Shown here piece after piece: positions 9,065 to 17,892 of a DNA stretch of 61,008 nt. This stretch comes from Arthrobacter sp. UNC362MFTsu5.1. Lineage in GTDB: Bacteria > Actinomycetota > Actinomycetes > Actinomycetales > Micrococcaceae. Position numbers and translations under genes: made by a program. Numbering within the stretch: the stretch's first letter is position 1; every line of letters starts with the position of its first letter. The DNA lies in contig NZ_JMLE01000024.1 of NCBI RefSeq assembly GCF_000685965.1, forward strand, positions 1-61,008, written 5' to 3'. Below the pieces are notes generated by a model that had not been told where the DNA came from, ran no database searches, and saw only the letters and a program-made list of their open reading frames with translations.

Positions 9065-10876
9065 ATGAGCCGTATGGCCGAGAACTGGATTCGGCTCCTC
9101 GGTCCGCCCCGGATCGAGTCCCCCGGCGCAACTCCCCTGCAGCCCAGGGGCCGCAAGGCCTGGGCGGTGCTGGCCTACCTCGCGCTGCAGGCGGACGGCA
9201 CCGGCCGCTCCCGCACGGCATCGCTGCTCTTCCCGGATGCCGAAGACCCCCTGGGCGCCCTCCGCTGGAACCTGTCCGAGCTGCGCCGGACGCTCGACGG
9301 CGTAACGGTGGCCGGCGATCCCCTGCGGCTGACACTTCAACCGCCGTGGCGCTGCGATGCGCTGGAAGTGGTCGATTCCGCCGGAGTTCCGGGCGTTGAT
9401 CCGCGAACCTTCGGCGGCCAACTGCTGGAAGGGCTGACCTTCGCCGATTCCCCGGTCTTTGACTCGTGGCTGGCGGACCAGCGCTACCGTCTGGACAACG
9501 TGGTCCAGTCCCTTCTTTACGAGGCAGCGCTGGCGGCCCTCGCGTCGGGCGCTCCCGGCCAGGCGGCGGAGCTCGCATCACTGGCACTGCAGCGCGATCC
9601 CTTCCACGCGGACTGCAACGCCGTCCTCGTCAAAGCGCTCGTGGCCCTCGGCGAGCACCGCCATGCCCGCGAGCACGTCACCAAGTGCGGGAACCTCTAC
9701 CGCGAGGAGCTGGGGCTGCCGCTGCCCGCGGAAATCCGGCGGGCGCTGTCCGATGCGGTTCCGGAGGCGGACCCGGGGATGCCGGCCACCGCAGCGACGG
9801 TGAGGTCCTATCTCGACGCGGGCGGCGCGTCACTCTGGGCCGGCGCCGTGGACCGGGGGCTCGATCAGCTGCGGCTCGCGGTGGTCCTCGCCCAGCGCAC
9901 CGGCGACGCCCACCTGATCGCCGAATCCCTGGTGACCCTGTCCGGCGCCCTGATCCACCAGGCGGGCGGGCGCGGCGCGGAGGTGGCGGACTTCCTGCAC
10001 CGCGCGCTGCAGGCGGAAGGGCCCGACGGCGCCTCCCGGACTGCCGCCGCGGCGTACCGCGAACTGGGCTACTTGTCCGTGCAGCGCGGTGTTCCGGACC
10101 GTGCCGCCGGGTGGCTGGACCGGGCGCTGCGAGCCGCTGAAGGATTCCCCGACGAGCAGGCGAGGGTCCTGGCGATCCAGGGGATGCTGGCCTCCGATAC
10201 GGCGAGGTACGGGGAAGCGGTGACTGCGCTGACCGAATCCGGCGAGCTGGCCAAAGCGATCGGGAACCGCCGGCAGCAGGCGTTCAGCGAGGCACTGCTC
10301 GGCAGGGTGCACCTGCTCCGCGGGGAACTGGACCAGGCAGCGGCACGCCTGGACCGGGCCCTCGTCTGGATTGCGGAGGAGCACTGGACGGCGTTCGAGC
10401 CGTTCGTGGACGGGGTCCGGGGCGAGACCTACCTGGCTGCCGGAAAGCTGGAGGAAGCCGCGGCAATGATCGACCGGTCCTGGGTGATGGCGGATCTGGC
10501 CGGTGACCACTGCTACATGGCCTTGGCGGCCGGTGCCGAGGCGCGGCTGTTCCTCGCTCACGGCGACCTGGCCGCGGCCGAGCACTGGATAGACCGGGGG
10601 CTGGAGCCCAAGCCGTGGTACCTCTGGTACTCGGCCCGGCTGCTTGATACGGCGGCGGAAGTGGCCATGGCAATGGGCTCGCCGCGGGCGTCAAAGTTCG
10701 TGGAGAAGCTCGCCGAGCTGGCCAGCCGGAGCGGAATGCGGGAGTTCACTGTACGGGCGCAGTCCCACCGTGCAGTGCTGGGCGATGAGGTGGCCGCGCA
10801 GGCCGTGCCGTGGCTCGCGAAGGAGATCGAGAACCCGGCCCTGGAGGCGTTCCTCAAGCAACGGCACGGCGGTTGA
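9065..10876 (+). CDS. SARP/BTAD-type transcriptional regulator with TPR-like repeats
   Basis: This 603-aa protein has an N-terminal OmpR-like DNA-binding region (WIRLLGPPRIESPG and a GRKAWAVLAYLAL helix). The bacterial transcriptional activation domain follows at about residues 100-240, with the typical LYEAALAALA and HADCNAVLVKALVALGEH helices. The rest is alpha-helical and Ala/Leu rich, as in tetratricopeptide repeats. No AAA/NB-ARC P-loop is visible, so it is not the large AfsR type. It probably senses a ligand or partner through the repeats. The target genes are unknown. Confidence 0.82.
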   Translation: MSRMAENWIRLLGPPRIESPGATPLQPRGRKAWAVLAYLALQADGTGRSRTASLLFPDAEDPLGALRWNLSELRRTLDGVTVAGDPLRLTLQPPWRCDALEVVDSAGVPGVDPRTFGGQLLEGLTFADSPVFDSWLADQRYRLDNVVQSLLYEAALAALASGAPGQAAELASLALQRDPFHADCNAVLVKALVALGEHRHAREHVTKCGNLYREELGLPLPAEIRRALSDAVPEADPGMPATAATVRSYLDAGGASLWAGAVDRGLDQLRLAVVLAQRTGDAHLIAESLVTLSGALIHQAGGRGAEVADFLHRALQAEGPDGASRTAAAAYRELGYLSVQRGVPDRAAGWLDRALRAAEGFPDEQARVLAIQGMLASDTARYGEAVTALTESGELAKAIGNRRQQAFSEALLGRVHLLRGELDQAAARLDRALVWIAEEHWTAFEPFVDGVRGETYLAAGKLEEAAAMIDRSWVMADLAGDHCYMALAAGAEARLFLAHGDLAAAEHWIDRGLEPKPWYLWYSARLLDTAAEVAMAMGSPRASKFVEKLAELASRSGMREFTVRAQSHRAVLGDEVAAQAVPWLAKEIENPALEAFLKQRHGG

Positions 10877-10963
10877 GACTGACGGGCACGATCCCTGTGG
10901 CGCACTGCGTCGCGGGCATGGTAGCTTTCGTGGATCGTGATCTTTCGGCAGGAGGTGAGTCCC

Positions 10964-11023
10964 ATGAACGCAGTATCCACAGTGGGTGCTCCCCTGCAGT
11001 CCACGATCGCGCGGCTGAAGTAG
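10964..11023 (+). CDS. Possible 19-aa leader peptide
   Basis: A near-perfect ribosome site (GGAGGTGAG) stands in front of ATG 10964. The frame encodes MNAVSTVGAPLQSTIARLK and stops at TAG 11021-11023. It lies 46 bases upstream of the patatin-like gene on the same strand. A GATCGTG/CACGATC pair (about 10933 and 11002) could fold around the start. This may be a translated leader or a small protein. It is too short to support by composition. Confidence 0.35.
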   Translation: MNAVSTVGAPLQSTIARLK

Positions 11024-11069
11024 TCGCCGCCGGGAGTGCCAAACAGGCAATTCGCGAAGGGCGACTCCC

Positions 11070-12002
11070 ATGAACACCACACCTTCTTCACCCCTGAACT
11101 CCACGTCAACGACGGCCTCCGTTGGGCGGGCGTTGGTCCTCGGTGGCGGCGGATCCACAGGCAATGCCTGGCTGATCGGCGTCGTCGCGGGCCTTTTCGA
11201 AGCCGGGCTGGATGTGACCGAGGCTGATCTGATCATCGGCACCTCGGCCGGATCGACGGCCGCGGCCCAAATCACCGGCACGAGCCCCACCCAGCTGCTT
11301 GCCGACATCCTTTCCGCTGCACTCCCGCAACGGATCGCCCCGGGGGGATACGACGGCGGACGCGCCCGTGCTGGGCAGGCGGCGAACCATATGGAGAGGA
11401 CGAGCCGCATCATCGCCGCCGCCGCGGATGTAGCCGATATGCGCCGCAGAATGGGTGCGGCAGCGCTCGAAATGGCTGCGGCGTCGGACGGCTCCGGGCA
11501 AACGCGGTGGCGCGATACCGTCGCCTCCCGGCTGCCCAGCCAGCACTGGCCGGAACGGACGGTGCTCATCACCGCGGTCGACGCCCATACCGGCGAACCG
11601 GTCGTGTTCGACCGCCACAGCGGCGTCGACCTGGTGGACGCCGTCGCGGCCAGCTGTGCCAGCGGCTTCGCCTACTGTATCGGCAGCAGCGGGTACATCG
11701 ACGGCGGCTACCGAACCAACGCCGACAATGCCGACCTGGCAGCCGGCTACGCACGGGTGCTGGTGCTGTCACCGTTCGGCGGCAGGTCACGGACACCGGC
11801 GGACTGGGGCATGCATCTTGCAACACAGGTCGACGAACTACGCGCACGCGGAAGCCGCGTCGAAACAATCTTCCCCGATAGCAGCTCCGAGCATCTGTTC
11901 GGCGCCAATGCGATGGATCTGTCGCTGCGCCCGCCCGCCGCCCGGGCGGGTTACGAGCAAGGCAGGGCCCTTGCCGTGCAGCTCACGGAATTCTGGCGTT
12001 GA
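11070..12002 (+). CDS. Patatin-like phospholipase
   Basis: This 310-aa Ser-Asp dyad lipid hydrolase has the oxyanion loop GGGGSTGNAW at residues 25-34. The nucleophile elbow is GTSAG with Ser59, and the catalytic aspartate is in YIDGGYR (Asp211). All expected patatin elements are present. No signal peptide is visible, so it should be cytoplasmic, hydrolysing phospholipids or acyl esters. The start at 11070 has GAAGGGCGA upstream. A bidirectional terminator at 12044 separates it from cspA. Confidence 0.88.
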   Translation: MNTTPSSPLNSTSTTASVGRALVLGGGGSTGNAWLIGVVAGLFEAGLDVTEADLIIGTSAGSTAAAQITGTSPTQLLADILSAALPQRIAPGGYDGGRARAGQAANHMERTSRIIAAAADVADMRRRMGAAALEMAAASDGSGQTRWRDTVASRLPSQHWPERTVLITAVDAHTGEPVVFDRHSGVDLVDAVAASCASGFAYCIGSSGYIDGGYRTNADNADLAAGYARVLVLSPFGGRSRTPADWGMHLATQVDELRARGSRVETIFPDSSSEHLFGANAMDLSLRPPAARAGYEQGRALAVQLTEFWR

Positions 12003-12043
12003 TGCTCTCGAAATCATCAGTCCCCGCAAGAACTGGTTAAACA

Positions 12044-12077
12044 AAAGCAGGACCTGCCAATCGGCAGGTCCTGCTTT
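12044..12077. terminator. Bidirectional intrinsic terminator
   Basis: A 15-base perfect stem, AAAGCAGGACCTGCC (12044-12058) with GGCAGGTCCTGCTTT (12063-12077), closes on a 4-base loop. It has T-rich tails when read on either strand. It serves the patatin gene on the plus strand and cspA on the minus strand. Confidence 0.92.
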
Positions 12078-12110
12078 ATGAAACCTAAACGGTCCCGGGT
12101 ATCTAAGAAA

Positions 12111-12314
12111 TTAGATAGCCTGGATGTTTACGGCCTGGGGACCCTTGGGGCCCTGCTCGGTTTCGAAGGAGACCTTCTGGTTCTCTTCGAGGGAGCGGAA
12201 ACCGGAGGAGTTGATCGCAGAGTAGTGTGCGAAAACGTCCTGTGAGGAGTCATCGGGGGAAATGAAGCCGAAGCCCTTTTCAGCGTTAAACCATTTGACG
12301 GTACCAGTAGCCAT
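12111..12314 (-). CDS. cspA: Cold-shock protein (CspA family)
   Basis: The 67-aa product is a single cold-shock domain that binds single-stranded RNA or DNA. It carries the RNP1 motif KGFGFIS (residues 13-19) and an RNP2-like segment (DVFAHYSAI, residues 27-35). Length and sequence are standard for bacterial Csp. The ribosome site GAAGGA precedes ATG 12314 by eight bases. A long 5' leader with a stable hairpin lies upstream. It probably acts as an RNA chaperone. Confidence 0.97.
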   Translation of the reverse strand: MATGTVKWFNAEKGFGFISPDDSSQDVFAHYSAINSSGFRSLEENQKVSFETEQGPKGPQAVNIQAI

Positions 12315-12477
12315 TATTTATGTCCTTCGTGAAGGTGGAGGAACTGTCCCGACTTTCGGGTCCTCCGGTGTGGGGTGTTCAAAACCGCTACTTCAGAAGA
12401 ACGAGGACTTTCGACCCCGCGTACTGCCTGAACTACCAAATACAAACACAACAACGGTCTCTACTGTACACGGGTTT
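12315..12477 (-). promoter_or_regulatory. cspA 5' leader with hairpin
   Basis: This stretch between the FHA gene and cspA should hold the cspA promoter and 5' untranslated leader. At 12337-12366 the minus-strand RNA can form GGAGGA/TCCTCC plus an inner CCCGA/TCGGG stem, with AAG as the loop and a 5-base bulge. Long structured leaders are usual for cold-shock mRNAs. Temperature control is inferred only. Confidence 0.5.
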
Positions 12478-13719
12478 TCAGAGCGGCTTTACCACGGGCA
12501 TCAGCGGGATGTCCGGGACCGTGATCGACTGCGGTCCGTCGAAGCCCTGCATGAACACCGTGACGAAGCTGAGGGAGACCGTGCCGCCCGCGTCAGGCAG
12601 CTGGCTCTCGAAGTTGATGGTTCCCTTGCGCTGTCCCCCGGGCGGTATTTCGGGCTGCCAGCTGCTGCGGAACGCATCGGCGTCGAACGTCGTGCCGTCC
12701 GGGCCGGTGAGGATGGCGTTGTGGAAGAGGGGCAGTGACATGGAGCTGCCGGTCCCGTTACGCACGTGGATCTCCACCCGGGTGAAGTGGGCGGTGCTCT
12801 GCACGCCGAGCACCGTCACCGTGACGCCCTGCGCTTCCGCCACCACCTGGCGTGCCAGCCGCTGGGTCCCCTCTTCGTTTCCCGAGAAATATCCGACGGC
12901 GTAACTCGCCCCGGCTGCCAGCAGCCATCCACCGCCGCCAAGCAGGAGCAAGGTCACCAGCACCGTGGCGATCAGTGGACGGGAACGCGTACGCGGCGCA
13001 GCCTCAGCCGGCGCAGACGGATACGCGGTCCCGCTGTCATAGGGCCCGGCGTGGGCATCCGGGTAACCGGGCCTCAGAGGCCGTGCGGGCCGCGACGGCT
13101 GCACTCGCATTGACGGCCGGTACTGGGGTTTGGGCCGCCTGGGTGGCGGCTGTGCCTTGTCTTTGAGGAAGTCGAGCGCCTCGCCGCCCAGGGCAACAAC
13201 AAGGCCCATGGCCGGGGTCACGAACCATGTCCATGTCGGGGTCAGCTCGGTCAGGAACGCGGTCAGGCTGTTGCCGATCAGTCCCACCACGTTGATCGCG
13301 GCCGCGAAGAGCAGCGCCGCGCCCAGACCTTTCTTGCGGGCGGCGGCAGGGGCGGGCCTGCGGCCCTCCGGCCGGCCGGCCGCCTCGGGAGGTGAGCCGC
13401 CGTCGTCGTACGTCCCTTCAACAAACCGGAGCAGCACCTGTCCGATCTGGACCTCATCGCCGTTGGCGAGCTCCGTGGGCGAGGTGATCTCGTGGCCGTT
13501 GACCCAGGTGCCGTTGCGCGACTGTTGATCGGCAAGGATTGTCCGGCCCTCCAGGGAGGTCAGCTCGGCGTGGCGGCGGCTGACTCCGGACACCCGCAGG
13601 CGCAGCCGTGAGCCTTCCCCGCTGCCGATGGTGGAGGTGCCGTGCGGAATGCGGAGCCGGCGTCCCGCCGCTTCACCGTTGACCACCACGAACTCGTCCC
13701 GCAACCCCGATGCATCCAC
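12478..13719 (-). CDS. FHA-domain membrane protein
   Basis: This 413-aa protein has an N-terminal forkhead-associated domain (about residues 8-95) with the usual GSGEGSRLRL, SRRHAEL and SRNGTWVNG motifs, expected to bind phosphothreonine peptides. Two hydrophobic segments follow near 130-185 and a stronger one near 245-275, separated by a Pro/Arg-rich linker. The C-terminal 130 aa look like an extracytoplasmic Ig-like beta domain (EIHVRNGTGSSMSLPLF) of the kind seen in DUF4352-like proteins. It probably links Ser/Thr kinase signalling to the envelope. No kinase lies nearby. Confidence 0.83.
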   Translation of the reverse strand: MDASGLRDEFVVVNGEAAGRRLRIPHGTSTIGSGEGSRLRLRVSGVSRRHAELTSLEGRTILADQQSRNGTWVNGHEITSPTELANGDEVQIGQVLLRFVEGTYDDGGSPPEAAGRPEGRRPAPAAARKKGLGAALLFAAAINVVGLIGNSLTAFLTELTPTWTWFVTPAMGLVVALGGEALDFLKDKAQPPPRRPKPQYRPSMRVQPSRPARPLRPGYPDAHAGPYDSGTAYPSAPAEAAPRTRSRPLIATVLVTLLLLGGGGWLLAAGASYAVGYFSGNEEGTQRLARQVVAEAQGVTVTVLGVQSTAHFTRVEIHVRNGTGSSMSLPLFHNAILTGPDGTTFDADAFRSSWQPEIPPGGQRKGTINFESQLPDAGGTVSLSFVTVFMQGFDGPQSITVPDIPLMPVVKPL

Positions 13720-13911
13720 GACTTCCCCGACCAGCCAGGAGGGCGCCGGCCCCCGAGAGGCGAAAAACCGCCGCCAGCGCTAGCGAACGGCATACAGTAA
13801 GTCTCCTCGCGGCGGGTGGGGCTGACAAGAATGGGACGGCCGTTCGCGACGGCGGGGTGCCGGGGACTTTCGGCACTTCCCCGGCCGCAGGATCACGCAG
13901 AGGGTGGAGGT

Positions 13912-14673
13912 ATGGCGGCTGCTACCACTAGGCAGGTGAACGGGATGGCAAACCGCACAAAATTGCTGGTTATGGGCGGAGTAGTGGCCGTCAAGGTTGC
14001 GGCGTATCTGGTGTGGCGTCCGGTCATGCTGCGCTGGGGAACGCAGGGCGAGGAAGCCGTGGAGCCTTTGCCCGGTGATGACCAGGTGCCCCGCCCGGCG
14101 TTCCAAAGCACGCGGGCCATCACCATCGACGCGCCGCCGGAGAGCGTATGGCCCTGGATAGTGCAAATGGGGATCTACCGCGCCGGGTTCTACACGCACG
14201 ACCGCGTGGAACGGGCGATGTTCCACGCCCGGTACGTCGAAGGAAAGCACTCGGCGACGCGCATCCACCCGGAACTGCAGGACCTCAACGTCGGCGACCT
14301 GGTTCCCTATGGCGGTGGCGTGTACGCGACCGTGGCAGAGATCGAGCCGAACCGGCACCTCGTCGCGGGAGAGGCGTTCGTGCTGCGTCCCCTCCCGGGG
14401 AACCGCACCCGCTTGATCGTTCGCTGCCGTGGGATGGGGTACATCAGTGGAGCGGCTCAGGGCGCTGCGGCCGATGCTCCGGTGTTGACCAAAGCAGTCG
14501 TGTTTGCCCTGCATCGTGTGCCCGGAGCACTGCTGCTGGCCCGCGGCATCGATTTTTTCGTCGCTGACCCGTTCCACCATTACATGGAAGTCGGCATGCT
14601 GCGCGGCATCAAGGCACGCGCGGAAGGGACGTACGACGGCGGCCAGCCCGCCGTCGTAGGTCCCTTCCCGTAG
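13912..14673 (+). CDS. SRPBCC-family membrane-anchored protein
   Basis: The start is ATG 13912 or ATG 13945; both have GGAGG or AGGTGA nearby and the frame upstream is not convincing. The N-terminus has one hydrophobic helix (LLVMGGVVAVKVAAYLV). It is followed by a START-like/SRPBCC domain with ITIDAPPESVWPWIVQMG, the usual first strand and helix of polyketide-cyclase-like folds. It may bind a hydrophobic ligand. The last 17 codons are encoded inside a 21-bp hairpin repeat (14622-14668), so the C-terminus comes from a terminator-like element. Confidence 0.72.
   Translation: MAAATTRQVNGMANRTKLLVMGGVVAVKVAAYLVWRPVMLRWGTQGEEAVEPLPGDDQVPRPAFQSTRAITIDAPPESVWPWIVQMGIYRAGFYTHDRVERAMFHARYVEGKHSATRIHPELQDLNVGDLVPYGGGVYATVAEIEPNRHLVAGEAFVLRPLPGNRTRLIVRCRGMGYISGAAQGAAADAPVLTKAVVFALHRVPGALLLARGIDFFVADPFHHYMEVGMLRGIKARAEGTYDGGQPAVVGPFP
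14622..14668. repeat. Hairpin repeat within the 3' end of a gene
   Basis: A 21-base left arm (14622-14642) pairs with 14648-14668 with one mismatch and a 5-base loop. The core is ACGACGGCGG/CCGCCGTCGT, as in the other intergenic hairpins of this window. Here the element is translated as the end of the SRPBCC protein, with its stop three codons later or less. It probably also serves as the transcription terminator. Confidence 0.8.
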
Positions 14674-14695
14674 TGGCGCTTGCCCTAGTGGAGCC

Positions 14696-15994
14696 CTAAG
14701 GGCACGTACCAGCGTCCAAGGGCTTCGCGACGGCCTTGCAGGCGTTCACGCGACCGTTCGCCCAGTAGGTTTCAGTGCCTGCCTTTCTTTCGGCGCTTGC
14801 TTCGACCTTTGCCCGGACGGTTGCGTTATCCGGGTCGGCCTGGGAGCTCCAGACAAGGGCGGCAGTGGCGGCCACGATCGGCGAGGCCATTGAGGTGCCG
14901 CTGGCGATGTCATAGCCCATGGACCGGCCGTTTTGCGTACCCAGGACGAAGGGGTGGAACGGGAAGGTCGAGTAGACGTTGACACCCGGCGCCGCGATAT
15001 CCACCCACTTGGCACCGTAGCTGGAGAACGATGCCTTGTCGTCCTTGTTATCTGTTGCAGCGACGGCAATAACGTTGGGGTAGGCGCCCGGGTAGATCTG
15101 GGCCGGAGTACCGGCGTTGCCGGCCGCGGCCACCAGCACCACACCCCGGTTCCAGGCGTTGTTGACGGCCGTCTCGAGCGTGCGTGACGAGACGCGCATT
15201 CCAAGGCTCATGTTGATCACCTTGGCACCATTGGCCACCGCCCAGTCGATGCCTTGGGCGATCGTTGAGCTGGAACCGGATCCGTTGTCGTTGAGGACTT
15301 TGGCGTCCAGGATGCTGCACTCCGGGCACACGCCGGCGACACCCTTGCCGTTGCCGGCGACCGCGGCAACGATCCCGGCCACGTGGGTGCCGTGGCCGTA
15401 TTTGTCGTAATCCTCAGGGTTAACAATCTTCGTGCCACTGTAGTTGATCCGCGCAACGACCTTCTGCGAAATATCCTCGTGGTCATTTGCAACGCCTGAG
15501 TCGACAATGGCGACTCGGATGTCCCTTCCTCTAGTGGTGCTCCATGCTTCGACGGCGTCCACGTCAGCGTCGTTATCGCCCGCGGTGACAGTCAGCGTGT
15601 TGAGGGTGTTAGTAAATGATTGGCCATCGTTCTGCAGCGCATATTGGCGGGGGAAGAATGGGTCGTCGGTATCGGCGGTAGCGATCTCGTCCGGCTCGGC
15701 GTACTCAACCGCCGGGTTCCGGTTTAGGGCTTCGATGAGGTTCAATTCTTTGCCTGCCGGCACCTTGATGAGTTGAGCGCCTGTGCTGCCAATGCCGGCA
15801 CCCTCCTTGAGCCCATGCTGGCGAAGCACGCCGGCTGCCGCGCCATTGTCGCGGAATTTAACCATGATTTGTCCCGCGATATGCGAGGACTCTGAGGCTG
15901 CGTTACTCGGAACCGCATTGCTTGGGACCGCTGCGGCAATTCCGCTGAAGCCCATGACTACTGCTGCGAAACTAGCTACCAGGATCTGTTTCAT
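14696..15994 (-). CDS. Secreted subtilisin-like serine protease (S8)
   Basis: This 432-aa secreted endopeptidase has a signal peptide (residues 1-22), then an inhibitor-I9-like propeptide (GQIMVKFRDN, about 40-105). The catalytic domain shows Asp165 in AIVDSG, His201 in HGTHVAG, Asn293 in AAGNAG and Ser368 in SGTSMASP. All triad residues are intact. A short tandem duplication, AVPSNAVPSNA, lies just after the signal peptide. There are four cysteines in the mature part, including CPEC. Codon use is less GC-rich than its neighbours. Confidence 0.95.
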   Translation of the reverse strand: MKQILVASFAAVVMGFSGIAAAVPSNAVPSNAASESSHIAGQIMVKFRDNGAAAGVLRQHGLKEGAGIGSTGAQLIKVPAGKELNLIEALNRNPAVEYAEPDEIATADTDDPFFPRQYALQNDGQSFTNTLNTLTVTAGDNDADVDAVEAWSTTRGRDIRVAIVDSGVANDHEDISQKVVARINYSGTKIVNPEDYDKYGHGTHVAGIVAAVAGNGKGVAGVCPECSILDAKVLNDNGSGSSSTIAQGIDWAVANGAKVINMSLGMRVSSRTLETAVNNAWNRGVVLVAAAGNAGTPAQIYPGAYPNVIAVAATDNKDDKASFSSYGAKWVDIAAPGVNVYSTFPFHPFVLGTQNGRSMGYDIASGTSMASPIVAATAALVWSSQADPDNATVRAKVEASAERKAGTETYWANGRVNACKAVAKPLDAGTCP

Positions 15995-16255
15995 TCAGTT
16001 ATCTTGCGGCAGAATTCACCCACTGGATAGTGCCTTTTGGCAATTCACATGAACTGTCAGACCCCCTGCGTAGGGTGACCTACAAGCCGGCATGCGCCGG
16101 AGCACCGTTCGCATTCATGACGAATGCTTGCAGTAAATGGGGCAATCACGATGGCATTGAAAGTCAATCCGCCGCCGAGCTGGCGGGCCGCAAGAAACTC
16201 ACAACGGCTCGAGAGCGTCGAGCCGGTCCTCCTGCGCCGAATCATCCTCTAAAAG

Positions 16256-16693
16256 ATGTTGATTTTCCTCATTCCTTTAGCCGGGATGCTGCTGTGGATT
16301 GCCTATTTTGTTGTGGTATCGGCCCTGCTCGGCATTATTTGGGGCGTACTCGGACTCCTAGTTTGCTTTGAGAACGTTTGGCACCGGATCGTCGGTCGGA
16401 AAAAGGCTGCCAACTCCAAGCCCAAAGAGCCCCTTGTGGCTTCCAGGCCCAACGCGCCCCGGGGGCCTTCCGAACCGAAGCCGCCCCTGGAACCCGCCGG
16501 CAGCTCCACGCGCAACACTCCCCCCGCCCCCGAGCCGGCCGCCCCCGATCAGCCCGCCGCCGAACAGCCCGCGGCCGGGGCCAGCAGCACCTCTGACATC
16601 TGGCCCAAGTGGACTCCGTCGCGCAGGCGGGACGTCGACAGGGAACTGGCCCACTGGCAGGAGCAATTCAATGCCCTGAACTCCCCCAAGTAG
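16256..16693 (+). CDS. Hypothetical membrane-anchored protein
   Basis: The 145-aa product starts with two adjoining hydrophobic stretches (MLIFLIPLAGMLLWIAYF and a Val/Leu-rich segment to about residue 40). A long Pro/Ala-rich disordered linker follows, then a charged C-terminal helix (RRRDVDRELAHWQEQFNAL). No family is recognised. ATG 16256 lacks a clear ribosome site, so the start is uncertain. It is convergent with the lipase and followed by a strong hairpin. Confidence 0.55.
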   Translation: MLIFLIPLAGMLLWIAYFVVVSALLGIIWGVLGLLVCFENVWHRIVGRKKAANSKPKEPLVASRPNAPRGPSEPKPPLEPAGSSTRNTPPAPEPAAPDQPAAEQPAAGASSTSDIWPKWTPSRRRDVDRELAHWQEQFNALNSPK

Positions 16694-16701
16694 TCATGGC
16701 G

Positions 16702-16740
16702 ACGGCGGGCGGCCGGCGTTTGGTGCCGGCCGCCCGCCGT
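16702..16740. terminator. 16-bp perfect hairpin between convergent genes
   Basis: ACGGCGGGCGGCCGGC (16702-16717) pairs perfectly with 16725-16740 around a 7-base loop. There is no T-tract on either side. It sits between two convergent genes and shares the ACGGCGGG core of the hairpin family in this window. Confidence 0.75.
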
Positions 16741-16762
16741 GCGTCAGTGGTTCAGCCGACTG

Positions 16763-17611
16763 CTAGATGCAGGCGGGTTGATAGGCCGGGTCTGCAGGAC
16801 CCGAAGGCTTGCCCAGTGCATGGGCCACGATCTGGTGCACCACCGGGTCGTTCGGCGTCTGGTCATGCTCGAAGAGATCGGCCGGGCACTTGTCCTGGAT
16901 GGTGATGTTCGTGACCTGCCGTGCCGGGCCGCTAAGGAACTGGCTGTTGTAGGGAATAACCACTTCGTCGTGAACAGTCGAGATGACCGTGTACGACGGT
17001 CCAGCCACGGTGTCGCCGATGGAGTTGAGCTTCTGCATGAACGCCGAGCCCGCCTGCTGGTCGGCGCAGGCTGCGCAGCCCAGGCCGGTGTAATTCGGAT
17101 CCGCGACAAAGCCAGGCGGCGGGACGATGACGCCTTCGGTGCCGTGGTTGGAGGGTGCGATCCCAATGAGCTTATTGACATTGTTGGCACCGCCGAGGAA
17201 ACCCATGTAGTAGCGGGGCATCATTCCGCCCTGGCTGTGGCCCACGAGATCCACCTTCTTGGCGCCGGTGGAGGCACGTACCGCATCCACGAACGGGGCG
17301 AGTTCCTGCGCGGAGTTAGCCACCGGGGCGGTGGCATACACGCCGTTCGTCTCGCCGTAGTTGAGGGCGAAGACGCAGTATCCGGCGCTCTTGAGGTACG
17401 GCGACAAGGTGGACCAGTTCTTCGCCATGCTCTCAAACGTTCCAGGCACAAGAATGACCGGATACGGATGCTCGGCGCTGGGTTTGCAGGACCAGTCGTT
17501 GGCTCCCGGCGGCGCCACGTCCAAGGTGTCCGCCTGGGCTGGGGCAACGGCCAGGGATCCGGCAAGGACGGCGGCTGCGGCGATGGACAGAGTTCTTGCT
17601 AGGAGTGACAT
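16763..17611 (-). CDS. Secreted lipase/esterase (class 2 type)
   Basis: This 282-aa alpha/beta hydrolase has a clear Sec signal peptide (cleavage near APAQADT). The fold begins with PVILVPGTFES. The nucleophile elbow is GHSQGG with Ser126. The aspartate is probably in the TVHDEVVIPYNS segment and the histidine near VVHQIVAHALG. It resembles actinobacterial triacylglycerol lipases of the lipase-2 family. Six cysteines in the mature part suggest disulfides. It is probably monocistronic. Confidence 0.88.
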   Translation of the reverse strand: MSLLARTLSIAAAAVLAGSLAVAPAQADTLDVAPPGANDWSCKPSAEHPYPVILVPGTFESMAKNWSTLSPYLKSAGYCVFALNYGETNGVYATAPVANSAQELAPFVDAVRASTGAKKVDLVGHSQGGMMPRYYMGFLGGANNVNKLIGIAPSNHGTEGVIVPPPGFVADPNYTGLGCAACADQQAGSAFMQKLNSIGDTVAGPSYTVISTVHDEVVIPYNSQFLSGPARQVTNITIQDKCPADLFEHDQTPNDPVVHQIVAHALGKPSGPADPAYQPACI

Positions 17612-17892
17612 AGAAACCTCTTTGTTTGCGTGTCAGCGGGGGCGGCCGGCGGTGATGGTCCTCAGTGGCCACCACGCCTCGGCCGGTTTTCCATGCTAGG
17701 CAGCAGGGCCGTTCCTCCTGAGCCGGGCTGCACGAATGTGCGGCAAAAAAGCCTCGCACGTCCGTGCCCTCTCCCCGCCCATAAAACGCCCGATTCCGAC
17801 TGTTGTTACTGGTCAGTAGCTGTTTGGCTCGCACCTTGCCTTGAGAGAGCTCTCATGCGCCTCTGCACAAACGTGCAAACCGGGCGTTCAGC

